From M3007 sp964621185 (GTDB taxonomy: Bacteria; Bacteroidota; Bacteroidia; Chitinophagales; Saprospiraceae), in NCBI GenBank assembly GCA_964621185.1, contig CAZULM010000004.1:124001-188000 (forward strand): a DNA stretch of 64,000 nt, written 5' to 3'. Made by a program: the position numbers and the translations under genes. The notes under the pieces were generated by a model. The model searched no databases. It was not told the DNA's origin and saw nothing but the letters and a program-made list of their open reading frames with translations. Positions 25,429 to 32,714 of the stretch are shown in pieces (position 1 is the first letter of the stretch; every line of letters begins with the position of its first letter).

Positions 25429-25911
25429 ATGGCGGGCACTGGTCTTTTCCTCCGAAGCATCTTCTGGGCAATCCTCTGCCCGGGCACGGTCACGCTGCTC
25501 ATTCCATACTTTTTTTTCATTCGGCAAGAACAGGCCAGTCAGGCATGGCATTGGCAGCAATGGGTAGGGCTGGCTGTCGGTCTGCTGGGCGCAAGCATCC
25601 TGGCCTGGTGCATCTACGCTTTCGCGCGCGAGGGTCAAGGCACCCTTTCTCCCGTCGATCCGGCGCGGCGGCTGGTGGTGAAGGGCTTGTATCAATATGG
25701 GAGGAACCCCATGTATGTGGGCGTGGTGACGCTGCTGTTGGGAGAAGCTGTCTTTTTTACCTCCCTGCCACTGCTCGCCTATACCGGAGCGGTATTTCTC
25801 GGATTCAATCTGTTCATACATTTTCACGAGGAGCCTTATTTGCGCCGGCAATTTGGCGCTGAATACGCGGAATACTGCCAAAAAACGGGGCGCTGGCTGC
25901 CGAGGTTTTGA
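25429..25911 (+). CDS. Membrane methyltransferase of the isoprenylcysteine/phospholipid methyltransferase family
   Basis: A 160-residue integral membrane protein with about four hydrophobic helices (FLRSIFWAILCPGTVTLLIPYF near the start, then WVGLAVGLLGASILAWCIYAF). The C-terminal signature LVVKGLYQYGRNPMYVGVVTLL followed by HFHEEPYLRRQFGAEYAEYCQKTGRWLPR is characteristic of ICMT/PEMT-like methyltransferases, which bind S-adenosylmethionine at the membrane face. The natural acceptor cannot be told. ATG 25429 lies at the edge of the iterated repeat, so the repeat provides its upstream sequence. Confidence 0.85.
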   Translation: MAGTGLFLRSIFWAILCPGTVTLLIPYFFFIRQEQASQAWHWQQWVGLAVGLLGASILAWCIYAFAREGQGTLSPVDPARRLVVKGLYQYGRNPMYVGVVTLLLGEAVFFTSLPLLAYTGAVFLGFNLFIHFHEEPYLRRQFGAEYAEYCQKTGRWLPRF

Positions 25912-25937
25912 GCGAAGGTTGGACCGTACTGAACAAG

Positions 25938-25976
25938 TTTCACGCGGATTTTATTTCGCAGATTTCACACAGATTT
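25938..25976. repeat. Iterated CAGATTTCACACAGATTT-type repeat
   Basis: Three or four units of the pattern TTTCNCGCNGATTT occur 26 bp after the methyltransferase stop. A further sequence type in the gene-flanking iterated class; function unknown. Confidence 0.45.
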
Positions 25977-26083
25977 GGTGTGTAGGACCAGTTCGAAAAA
26001 AGTCCATCAGAATGGCCACGCTGAACCATTCGCCTCGTTATCGGTTTAACAGGCACCTCTTGTATCAGGCGAGGCCAATTCCC

Positions 26084-26656
26084 ATGCACATCACCATCCT
26101 TTCCTCCAGCACCCGCATCGACCGACTTTCGCACCGCGTGGCGCTTGCGCTTGAATCCGCCATCAACAGCGGCGGCAAGCACAGCGCTTCGGTGCTGGAT
26201 CTGGCCGCTTACCATTTCCCTGTTATGGAAGAAGTGCTGCACCGCCACCCGAACCCACCGGAAGGCCTTGCTGAGTTCGCCAGCGAAATCCGCCGTTCCG
26301 ATGCCCACCTCTTCGTGTCGCCCGAATACAACGGCACCTACACTTCGGCGCTGAAAAACGCCGTGGACTACCTGAAAGAGCGGGAATTTAGCAAAAAAGC
26401 CATTGGAGTGGTATCGGTCTCCACTGGGGCGCTCGGCGGCATCCGCGCCGCCATGTCCCTGCAGCAGCTCGTTTTGGGTGTATCGGGCTACCCGATCCCG
26501 CAAATGATGACCGTGCCGCAAGTGGGGCAAAAATTTGACGAACAGGGCGCCGTGCTGGAACCTGCCATGGAACAAAAAATACAGCAATACCTGGAGCAGT
26601 TCCTATGGCTGGCGGAGGCGGTGGCGGAGAAGAAGGCAGCTGTTCCTGTGGCTTAA
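26084..26656 (+). CDS. NADPH-dependent FMN reductase family protein
   Basis: A 190-residue flavodoxin-like protein. ITILSSSTRIDRLSHRVA near the N-terminus binds the FMN phosphate, and SPEYNGTYTSALKNAVDYL followed by VVSVSTGALGGIRAAMSLQQ is the classic NADPH:FMN/azo/chromate reductase signature. ATG 26084 (MHITILSSS) is chosen because upstream in-frame sequence shows no family similarity. Likely a cytoplasmic quinone- or flavin-reducing enzyme. A 74-bp inverted repeat follows about 100 bp after the stop. Confidence 0.9.
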   Translation: MHITILSSSTRIDRLSHRVALALESAINSGGKHSASVLDLAAYHFPVMEEVLHRHPNPPEGLAEFASEIRRSDAHLFVSPEYNGTYTSALKNAVDYLKEREFSKKAIGVVSVSTGALGGIRAAMSLQQLVLGVSGYPIPQMMTVPQVGQKFDEQGAVLEPAMEQKIQQYLEQFLWLAEAVAEKKAAVPVA

Positions 26657-26760
26657 TATACCAGAAAGGGTGGACATTTTATCCCCCATTCAGCTCAGGG
26701 ATTGCACAAAGTGGTTACAACCAATGAGTTGCAAATTTTATTCCGATAGCGTTGCGGAGA

Positions 26761-26953
26761 GTTTTTTTCACCACAGAGTTGTAGAGGTTTTTTCACCACA
26801 GAGTTGCGCAGAGTTTCACAGAGGTTTCACAGAGGATTACTTCGGACTCGCCAAGAATGCGGCGAAGCCGCCATTACTCTGTGAAACCTCTGTGAAACTC
26901 TGCGCAACTCTGTGGTGAAAAAAAAACCTCTACAACACTGTGGTGAAAAAAAC
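26761..26953. repeat. 74-bp inverted repeat built of CACAGAGTTT units
   Basis: The left arm 26761-26834 and right arm 26877-26953 are reverse complements over about 74 bp with one mismatch and a three-base T-run difference. Each arm consists of related units (CACCACAGAGTTG, CAGAGTTTCACAGAGG). A 42-bp loop contains a smaller CTTCG/CGAAG palindrome. It lies between the 3' ends of the FMN reductase gene and the minus-strand candidate RNA, so it could act as a two-way transcript end. Confidence 0.88.
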
Positions 26954-26956
26954 AGC

Positions 26957-26986
26957 AAAAAAAAAGGCCCGCTTTACGAGCCTTTT
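26957..26986 (-). terminator. Intrinsic terminator of the candidate small RNA
   Basis: On the minus strand AAAAGGCTCG-TAAAG-CGGGCC is a hairpin with one mismatch, followed by nine T. Confidence 0.7.
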
Positions 26987-27209
26987 ACGGGATTTAAAAA
27001 TGCCCCAACCGCGAGCCTAACCGGAGGGGCAACCATGAGATTATAATGGCACAAAATATATGATACAGGTGGCTGCCCGAAAGCAGCGCAGACCATAAAA
27101 TGAACCCTTACGGATGGTTGCGCAATGAATTTACAGTACTTTAAAATCGGGATAACTCGGCTGGGAAAGAGAGATATCTGGCTTGATGCCGGGATTAAAA
27201 ACAGATAAC
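26957..27209 (-). ncRNA. Candidate structured non-coding RNA, about 250 nt
   Basis: On the minus strand a -7 box TACTTTTGCC (27215-27222) is followed by about 250 nt without a credible protein. The segment carries several short hairpins (GGC-ATCAA-GCC, GCTGC-TTTCGG-GCAGC, TGCCCC pairing with GGGGCA) and ends in a terminator hairpin with nine U. This promoter-to-terminator layout is typical of an independent small RNA. Size would suit 6S RNA, but I cannot confirm any family by sequence; tmRNA, SRP RNA and RNase P RNA signatures are absent. A 3'-UTR-derived RNA of the TonB-type OMP gene is the alternative. Confidence 0.45.
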
Positions 27210-27214
27210 TGAGG

Positions 27215-27222
27215 CAAAAGTA
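27215..27222 (-). promoter_or_regulatory. -7 box TACTTTTG of the candidate small RNA
   Basis: TACTTTTGCCT matches the local consensus and lies about 255 nt before the terminator's T-run, with no protein-coding gene between. Confidence 0.5.
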
Positions 27223-27261
27223 AGGGAAAAAACAATACCGCGCTGAAAGTTGGGAAAAATA

Positions 27262-27368
27262 GTTTCGGGTTTCGGGTTTCAGGTTTACAAAATCTCTGGT
27301 TGCTTTGAAAAGGTATTTCAAAATAGACCACAGCAATTGTGCAAACCTGAAACCCGAAACCTGAAACC
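27262..27368. repeat. Inverted pair of iterated CAGGTTT units at the OMP 3' end
   Basis: Arms of 25 bp (left about 27263-27287, right 27343-27367; core AAACCTGAAACCCGAAACC) differ at one position and are separated by about 55 bp. The right arm ends one base before the stop codon of the TonB-type OMP gene, so the mRNA would end in a hairpin. Same unit and layout as the repeat at the deaD 3' end. Confidence 0.75.
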
Positions 27369-30194
27369 TTATTGCCGCATCATCATCCGCATCCTCGGCC
27401 CGCCAGGCCCTCTTGGCCCGCCCATGCTGTTGAGCGAATAGGTGAGCCGCAACAATCCCAGGCGGCCCAGTGACGCCACGCGGCGATCTTCCACATAGTT
27501 CAGATTGGCTACACGGCTGATGCCGACGTTGCGGTTCAGGATGTCGCGCACCGTGAGGGCCACTTCCAGCTTTTTGCCTTTCATCAGGAACTTGGAAAGG
27601 GTGGCGTTCCAGATCGGAATGGGTTTGTCGTAGCCGGAAGCCAGGCCATTGTTTAGGGTGACATCAAAAGAGGTGCTGAGGGCAAAGTTCTTGGGAAACT
27701 GCAGGTCCAGGCTGCTCGAGTAGTTTTGCGACAGGTACGACTGGTCGAAACCGCGGTCGATGGAGTAGTGGGATTTGTTCCAGTTGAGCCGGCCTTCGGT
27801 GGAAAAACTGAACCATTCGGCAGGGTCAAAATCCCAGGACAGGGAGGGGCCGACCCGGGTCGTCGTGGTGGTATTCTCGGTGCCGTTGATGATGCCCTGC
27901 CCGGTGGCGTATGTGCCATTGGCCCGTAGGCGGAACCTGCTGTCCCATTTTTTTACCCGCATTCCATAGGCGATATTGGCCGTCAGGTTGAGTGCCGACT
28001 CCGTATTGATGGGTTTGTAAAAACGGGTAAATGTTTGTGGATCAACGGTTTGGGACATTACGATCTTGTCCTGGGTGTAGGTGGCGAATACGCCGCCGAA
28101 GATGCTGCTGAAGTTTTCCGGGTTGAACGACATGAAGTTCAGGTTGGCCGTGTGGGCGTATTCGGGCCGCAGGTCTGGGTTGCCTTCTGAAATGTTGAGG
28201 GGGTCGCTCACATCCGGCACGGGCTGGAGCTGGGCTACTGTTGGCGCGTTGATGGCCGTGCTATAGTTGAAGTCGAGGTTTTCGTTGGATTTCAGCTCGT
28301 AGTGCAAGTTGAGGCGCGGCAACAGGTTTTGGAACGTTTGCCGCACGGGGGCGCCCTGCCCTTCTTTCACCACGCCTTCAAGCACAGCGGACTGGTAATC
28401 GAGCCCGGCGCCTAGGTTCCATTTTTTGCGGTTGAGCCGGAAGCCCGCCCCGCCGCGGTGGTAGCCGAAGGTGTTTTTATAGGCGTTGGACAAGAGGGCG
28501 TTGAAGCTGCGCTCGCCGTTGTCGTCGTCATAGACGTCTTTGTTGGCGCTGTTCACCGTTTCGTAGTAGCCGTAGTTGAATTCGAGGTAGCGCTTGTTGC
28601 CCAGCGGTTCGGTGTAGGTCGCTTTTGCGCCCCAGTTGTTCACGTCGTTGGTAAAATCCTGGTACTGGGTGATGGTATCGCTGAACAGCACCTGGCCGCC
28701 GTCGTCGTAAATGCGGTTGGGGGCGAGGCTGTTGCTGGCAGACTGGTTGGGGTTGAGGCCGAAATTGAGGCTGGCCGTCATGTTGCGGCCCTTTTTGCTG
28801 GCGAATTTGTGCCGCCAGAGGGCGCTGCCCGTCCATTTTGCTGCCGAAGCATCGGAATCGTAGCTGCGGCTGCCGTCATTTTGCAGGTTGCCCGTGGGGC
28901 CATAGGTTTCGGAACTGGAGCGGCTGGTTTGCTGGTTGTGGGTGTATTGCAGCGACGACAGCAACTGCACGGTGTTGAAAGAGTCGATGCGCTGGTCAAG
29001 CTTGAGATTGAGGCGGTGGTTTTCGGTTAGGTTCTGTTGGGCCGACTGGTCGAGGGTACTGAACTGGCTGTTGCGGAGGGAGGAAGTCCGGATCGTGTTT
29101 TGGTCGTAATTTTTATCGGAGGCGCTATAAAAATAGCTGCCGTTGAAATCGTTTTTCTTGCCGTATTCCTGGTTGAAGTTCACCCCGCCTGCCCAGGTGT
29201 CGATGAAGCCCTCGTTGTTGCCGAAGTTGAGCGGCACGTCGGAGTTGTCGCTGTCGAACTGCAAGGTTACGCGGCCGCCGCCGCCGCCCATCATGGAGCG
29301 CATGGCGCCGCTGAACGCCATGTAATCTTCGATAGAAAAGCCGGCTTCGTTGGTGTTGTTGCCCATGCCGAGGAAGGAAATCTGGCGCTTGGGCTTGAAG
29401 CTGTTGAGGTTGGCGCGGCCTTCATACCGCGCGTCGCCACCCTCGCTGGCGCCGCCGCCAGCGATGAATTTTCCAAACCAGCCCTTCTTTTTATCGTCTT
29501 TGAGCTCCAGGTTGATTGTTTTTTCGCGCTCCCCGTCGTCCACCCCGCTGAAAGTGGCGGCATCCGATTTTTTGTCGAACATCTGCACTTTTTTCACCGC
29601 ATCGGCGGGCAGGTTCCGGGTGGCTATTTTGGGGTCGTCGCCGAAAAATTTCTTGCCTTCCACGGTGACGTTCTGCACTTCCTTGCCCTGGGCGGTCACG
29701 GTGCCGTCTTTGGCCACTTCCACGCCGGGCAGCTTTTTGAGCAGGTCTTCCACCACGGCGTTGTCTTTCACCTTGAAAGAGGCGGCATTGAACTCGATGG
29801 TATCGTTTCGGAAAGTGACGGGGTTGGCCTCGCCCCTTATTTCCACTTCCCCGAGCAGGTTGGAGCGGACTTCCATGCCCATTTTCCCCAGGTCGAACAC
29901 GGCCTCGGCGCCTTCGAGCCGCAGGTGCTTTTGTAGGTTTTTATAGCCAAAGTAGGTGCAGCGCAGCAAGTATTCGCCGCCCGACAGGTTTTTGAAGTCG
30001 AAAAAGCCCGATTCGTCGGAACGGGAAAAGGCGAGCAGGGCGCTGTCTTTGGGCGTGAGCAGCATCACCGTGGCGCCCACGATCGGCTGCATGGAAGTAT
30101 CGCTCAGGGTGCCTTTGATGGTGTATTTTTGCCCGAAAAGCAGGAAAGGGATCAGGAAAAAAAGAGGCGGGAGGAGCCGTTGCATTGTTTTCAT
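27369..30194 (-). CDS. TonB-dependent-receptor-like outer-membrane beta-barrel protein
   Basis: A 941-residue exported protein. A signal peptide (1-22, ending LLFGQ) is followed by a carboxypeptidase-regulatory-like domain at about 24-105 (YTIKGTLSDTSMQPIVGATV), a plug-like domain (VVEDLLKKLPGVEVAKDGTV, VEGKKFFGDDPKIATRNLP) and a beta-barrel to the end. This is the OMP_b-brl_3 type of Bacteroidota TonB-linked outer-membrane proteins. No SusD partner gene follows, so it is not a canonical SusCD glycan system; substrate unknown. The extreme C-terminus (GPRGPGGPRMRMMMRQ) is Gly/Pro/Arg/Met-rich and lacks the usual terminal aromatic residue. A -7 box TACTTTTGCCC precedes the ATG by 24 bp. Confidence 0.88.
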   Translation of the reverse strand: MKTMQRLLPPLFFLIPFLLFGQKYTIKGTLSDTSMQPIVGATVMLLTPKDSALLAFSRSDESGFFDFKNLSGGEYLLRCTYFGYKNLQKHLRLEGAEAVFDLGKMGMEVRSNLLGEVEIRGEANPVTFRNDTIEFNAASFKVKDNAVVEDLLKKLPGVEVAKDGTVTAQGKEVQNVTVEGKKFFGDDPKIATRNLPADAVKKVQMFDKKSDAATFSGVDDGEREKTINLELKDDKKKGWFGKFIAGGGASEGGDARYEGRANLNSFKPKRQISFLGMGNNTNEAGFSIEDYMAFSGAMRSMMGGGGGRVTLQFDSDNSDVPLNFGNNEGFIDTWAGGVNFNQEYGKKNDFNGSYFYSASDKNYDQNTIRTSSLRNSQFSTLDQSAQQNLTENHRLNLKLDQRIDSFNTVQLLSSLQYTHNQQTSRSSSETYGPTGNLQNDGSRSYDSDASAAKWTGSALWRHKFASKKGRNMTASLNFGLNPNQSASNSLAPNRIYDDGGQVLFSDTITQYQDFTNDVNNWGAKATYTEPLGNKRYLEFNYGYYETVNSANKDVYDDDNGERSFNALLSNAYKNTFGYHRGGAGFRLNRKKWNLGAGLDYQSAVLEGVVKEGQGAPVRQTFQNLLPRLNLHYELKSNENLDFNYSTAINAPTVAQLQPVPDVSDPLNISEGNPDLRPEYAHTANLNFMSFNPENFSSIFGGVFATYTQDKIVMSQTVDPQTFTRFYKPINTESALNLTANIAYGMRVKKWDSRFRLRANGTYATGQGIINGTENTTTTTRVGPSLSWDFDPAEWFSFSTEGRLNWNKSHYSIDRGFDQSYLSQNYSSSLDLQFPKNFALSTSFDVTLNNGLASGYDKPIPIWNATLSKFLMKGKKLEVALTVRDILNRNVGISRVANLNYVEDRRVASLGRLGLLRLTYSLNSMGGPRGPGGPRMRMMMRQ

Positions 30195-30217
30195 ATACCG
30201 AATGAATTGTTTCGGGG

Positions 30218-30225
30218 CAAAAGTA
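30218..30225 (-). promoter_or_regulatory. -7 box TACTTTTG for the TonB-type OMP gene
   Basis: TACTTTTGCCCC on the minus strand predicts a leader of about 19 nt before the ATG at 30194. Confidence 0.55.
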
Positions 30226-30343
30226 GCAAGGCATTTCCAGGCTGCGCGTTAAGCAGGGTTGAAGGAAGGTTAAAAAAGGTTAATCAGCAAAAGACGCCAC
30301 CCAAACCAAACGCGATGACCGATTATCACTCAACTCCCATCAC

Positions 30344-31222
30344 TCATCTCTCATAGTTCCGATACTCCCCCGGCCGCCAGCCCGTCAGGCGCTCCACAAA
30401 ATTGGAGATACGGTCTTTCAAGGGCCATTTCGTTTTGGAAGGGTCGGTGTCGAACTGCCAGTTTTGGGCCTCTATGCGCCGCTGCATCACTTTTGGGTGT
30501 GTGCCTTCAAAGCGCTGGAGAGGCTCGGAGCCGTCGTAATGGAATACGGTGTCGCTGCCCACGTGCTTTTCCACGCCCTCGTCGCTGAGCCAGAGGCGTT
30601 TGAAGCTGCGCTGCTTTTGTTGCTGTACCCCTGGGTGCCGCACCCAGCCATAGTGGTGTATATGGGCCGGGATGAGCCGCACTTTCAGTTTTTGGCTAAT
30701 TTTGCCGTCTTTTTTGCGAAATCCCTGGGCATCGCGGTAGGAAAATATCCTTTTGTCGTTGCGCACGATGCGCACTTCGCGGCGATACCAGCGACGGCTC
30801 ATGCCCACGAAATCGTAGGAGCCGTAAAAATGGCGGTAGTGAAAGAGCAGCCCTTCGATGGCAGTATCCTGGAGGTATTGGGCCATAGCTGCTCGGATGG
30901 CCGGCAGATCGTCTTCGTGCACGCACTCGTCGCCCTGTATGTAAAAACACCAGTCGTATTCAGCCGGTATTGCCTGGAATGCTTTGTCGGTCTCCTGCGC
31001 CAGCACGCGCCCGCCTTCACGCACCGAATCGTCCCAAACGGTTTCGATGATATGGATCTTAGCGTCGGCAATGCTGCGTATCAGCGACAGCGTATCGTCG
31101 TCTGATGCCCCAACGGCGACCACGAAATAGTCGCAGATTGGCAGGATGGAGGTGATGGCCTCCACGACGGGGTAGTCGTAAAGCAGGGCGTTGCGGACGA
31201 AAGTGAAGCCGGCGACTTTCAT
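30344..31222 (-). CDS. Glycosyltransferase family 2-like protein
   Basis: A 292-residue cytoplasmic protein. The N-terminal half has a GT-A-like fold: KVAGFTFVRNALLYDYPVVEAI, then CDYFVVAVGASDDDT (nucleotide-sugar binding) and WCFYIQGDECVHEDD, which contains the acidic metal-binding motif. The C-terminal half is basic and carries HIHHYGWVRHPG and a terminal FVERLTGWRPGEYRNY. It probably adds a sugar to a surface polymer; the acceptor is unknown and no polysaccharide cluster surrounds it. The leader between the -7 box and the ATG contains an iterated GGTTTC repeat. Confidence 0.8.
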   Translation of the reverse strand: MKVAGFTFVRNALLYDYPVVEAITSILPICDYFVVAVGASDDDTLSLIRSIADAKIHIIETVWDDSVREGGRVLAQETDKAFQAIPAEYDWCFYIQGDECVHEDDLPAIRAAMAQYLQDTAIEGLLFHYRHFYGSYDFVGMSRRWYRREVRIVRNDKRIFSYRDAQGFRKKDGKISQKLKVRLIPAHIHHYGWVRHPGVQQQKQRSFKRLWLSDEGVEKHVGSDTVFHYDGSEPLQRFEGTHPKVMQRRIEAQNWQFDTDPSKTKWPLKDRISNFVERLTGWRPGEYRNYER

Positions 31223-31228
31223 TTTGAT

Positions 31229-31250
31229 GGGTTTCAGGTTTCGGGTTCGA
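31229..31250. repeat. Iterated GGTTTCAGGTTTCGGGTT repeat in a 5' leader
   Basis: Three 7-bp units end 6 bp before the glycosyltransferase start codon. Read in the gene direction it is CCCGAAACCTGAAACCC, the same as before the flavoprotein gene at 10.7 kb. Confidence 0.6.
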
Positions 31251-31256
31251 GGAAGG

Positions 31257-31264
31257 CAAAAATA
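31257..31264 (-). promoter_or_regulatory. -7 box TATTTTTG for the glycosyltransferase gene
   Basis: TATTTTTGCC on the minus strand predicts transcription starting just before the iterated repeat, so the repeat would be transcribed as part of the leader. Confidence 0.5.
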
Positions 31265-31324
31265 CCACTATTTCTTAGGAGGGACATTGTGCGGTATGGC
31301 CGATCTTGGGAGAGCTCGATTTTT

Positions 31325-31371
31325 TTTACAAAAAGTAAAATATATTTTACACTATGTCGTTTTTTATTTAC
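31325..31371 (+). promoter_or_regulatory. Operator-like array of TTTAC/GTAAA half sites with a 16-bp palindrome
   Basis: The perfect palindrome GTAAAATATATTTTAC (31335-31350) overlaps a second inverted pair TTTAC-aaaaa-GTAAA (31325-31339), and another TTTAC lies at 31367-31371. It sits 39-85 bp before a membrane-protein/HTH operon, the right place for autoregulation by the encoded HTH protein. Confidence 0.6.
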
Positions 31372-31409
31372 ACTTTGACAAAAACAATTAACCTAAAACA
31401 AGATTCATT

Positions 31410-31883
31410 ATGAAAGACAAGCTCCTGATTGCGCACAGCTGGAAAACCTTGGGATGGGTTTTGGCCGTCCCCGCCTTTGTTGGCGGCATCATTTTTATGG
31501 TACTTGACTGCCCCGAATCATTGACGGTGGCCATACCGGATTGGCTGGCTCGCTTTATGTGGGTGGAGCGTTTTATGCAGAATGGGCCGACCTCGCGCAT
31601 TTCACTGATGGACGAATTGATTTCCCTCTCGCTGTTGGCCGGCCTGCTGCTGCTGGCATTTTCCAAAGAGAAAATAGAAGATGAGTGGATACAAAAAGTG
31701 CGGCTGGAGTCTTTTCAGTGGGCCTTTTTGGTGAACTCGCTACTGCTCGCAGCCTTTACCATCTTTACCCATGGCCTGCCCTTTTTGAGCGTCATGGTGT
31801 ACAATATGTTCACCCCTTTGTTGATATTCGTAGGGCGCTATTACTACGTGCTGCACCTGAAGCCTTTGTTTTCAAAAAACTGA
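31410..31883 (+). CDS. Small four-helix membrane protein, unknown function
   Basis: A 157-residue protein with about four hydrophobic helices (KTLGWVLAVPAFVGGIIFMVL, a helix in LISLSLLAGLLLLAFSKEKI, LVNSLLLAAFTIFTHGL and LLIFVGRYYYVLHL). I do not recognise a family. Its gene is followed after 3 bp by a small HTH regulator. The pairing of a small membrane protein with a Cro-like HTH protein is frequent in bacteria; the membrane partner is often of unknown role. An array of palindromic sites lies upstream. The start ATG 31410 is preceded by an AT-rich stretch. Confidence 0.75.
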   Translation: MKDKLLIAHSWKTLGWVLAVPAFVGGIIFMVLDCPESLTVAIPDWLARFMWVERFMQNGPTSRISLMDELISLSLLAGLLLLAFSKEKIEDEWIQKVRLESFQWAFLVNSLLLAAFTIFTHGLPFLSVMVYNMFTPLLIFVGRYYYVLHLKPLFSKN

Positions 31884-31886
31884 GCC

Positions 31887-32087
31887 ATGAAGAATACCAT
31901 AAGAATAGAGCGTGCCATACTCAACATCTCCCAAGCCGAACTGGCCGAGCGGGTACAGGTGACACGCCAAACGATCAATGCCATTGAACTGGAAAAGTAT
32001 GCCCCATCAGCCGTTCTGGCGATGAAGATTGCGCGAGTATTCGGGAAACGGGTGGAGGAGGTGTTTGAATTGGAAGAGGGCGACTGA
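31887..32087 (+). CDS. Small XRE-family HTH transcriptional regulator
   Basis: A 66-residue protein that is one Cro/CI-type HTH domain: AILNISQAELAERVQVTRQT is helix-turn-helix, then INAIELEKYAPSAVLAMKIARVF and the acidic end EVFELEEGD, as in the YozG/HTH_3 family. It is co-transcribed with the membrane protein upstream (3-bp gap) and probably represses the operon by binding the TTTAC/GTAAA sites at 31325-31371. Confidence 0.9.
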   Translation: MKNTIRIERAILNISQAELAERVQVTRQTINAIELEKYAPSAVLAMKIARVFGKRVEEVFELEEGD

Positions 32088-32161
32088 GCGGATATGCACG
32101 GATGGGTAAGGGCCAATGTCGATGCCCTATAGCTTAGACCGACACTGCCGAGCGCAGCGCC

Positions 32162-32192
32162 GACCTGAAACCTGAAACCCAAGAAACCTGAA
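32162..32192. repeat. Iterated GAAACCT repeat at the 3' end of the small T9SS gene
   Basis: Units of CCTGAAA (GACCTGAAACCTGAAACCC then AAGAAACCTGAA) end 2 bp from the stop codon of the minus-strand gene at 32195. Confidence 0.6.
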
Positions 32193-32194
32193 TA

Positions 32195-32506
32195 CTAGCG
32201 CTTGTCTATCTTCTGCGTCGTCAGCACACGCTTCGACTTGTCGATCAACTGCACGAGGTAAACACCTTTGGGCAAGTCGCCGACGTAGTGGTATTCGCCT
32301 TTCAGGTGCTCGAAGGCTTTTACCTTTTTGCCGATGAGGTTGAACACGATGACCTGCGACACCTGGTCTTTGTCGTCCTGAACGGAAATGTTGTCGATTG
32401 CTGGATTGGGGTAAACGGTGAGCTCTGGTTTTACGGTGTTAGATTGTTGTGCCTGTAGCGCGAAACCTCCCAACATGAGCACTAAAACGAGTAAGATTTT
32501 TTTCAT
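32195..32506 (-). CDS. Minimal secreted protein made almost only of a T9SS sorting domain
   Basis: A 103-residue protein. Residues 1-20 are a signal peptide (MKKILLVLVLMLGGFALQAQ); the rest is a complete T9SS type A sorting domain (VYPNPAIDNISVQDDK ... VFNLIGKKV ... LPKGVYLVQLIDKSKRV). There is essentially no cargo between the two. I chose ATG 32506 because it creates the signal peptide; the longer open frame adds 42 residues without one. It might be a minimal surface-coat protein, a decoy substrate, or the remnant of a larger cargo protein. Confidence 0.85.
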   Translation of the reverse strand: MKKILLVLVLMLGGFALQAQQSNTVKPELTVYPNPAIDNISVQDDKDQVSQVIVFNLIGKKVKAFEHLKGEYHYVGDLPKGVYLVQLIDKSKRVLTTQKIDKR

Positions 32507-32714
32507 AGAGTCGAGATTATAGCGTTGGGAAGTTAAAAGAAAATGGTGTAAACATTTGGTCCTATAAGCTGAAATGTGGTGAACGGTTGTTGAAACTGAG
32601 GGCAAATTAAGGAGAAAATCCAATGCCCCCAAAATTAAAATGCGGCACTTTGGAAAATTTTAACTTTTCCAGCACAATAAACATGCCGCTTTACTTTCCG
32701 TTCACAACAAATTC

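Noticed and set aside
26761..26953. CRISPR-like array
   Set aside because: Units are short, vary in spacing, have no unique spacers and are arranged as one inverted pair; no cas genes are near. The same applies to the other iterated repeats.
26957..27209. tmRNA, SRP RNA or RNase P RNA
   Set aside because: No tRNA-like ends, no SRP apical GGAA loop context and no RNase P core motifs are visible, so only a generic RNA call is made.
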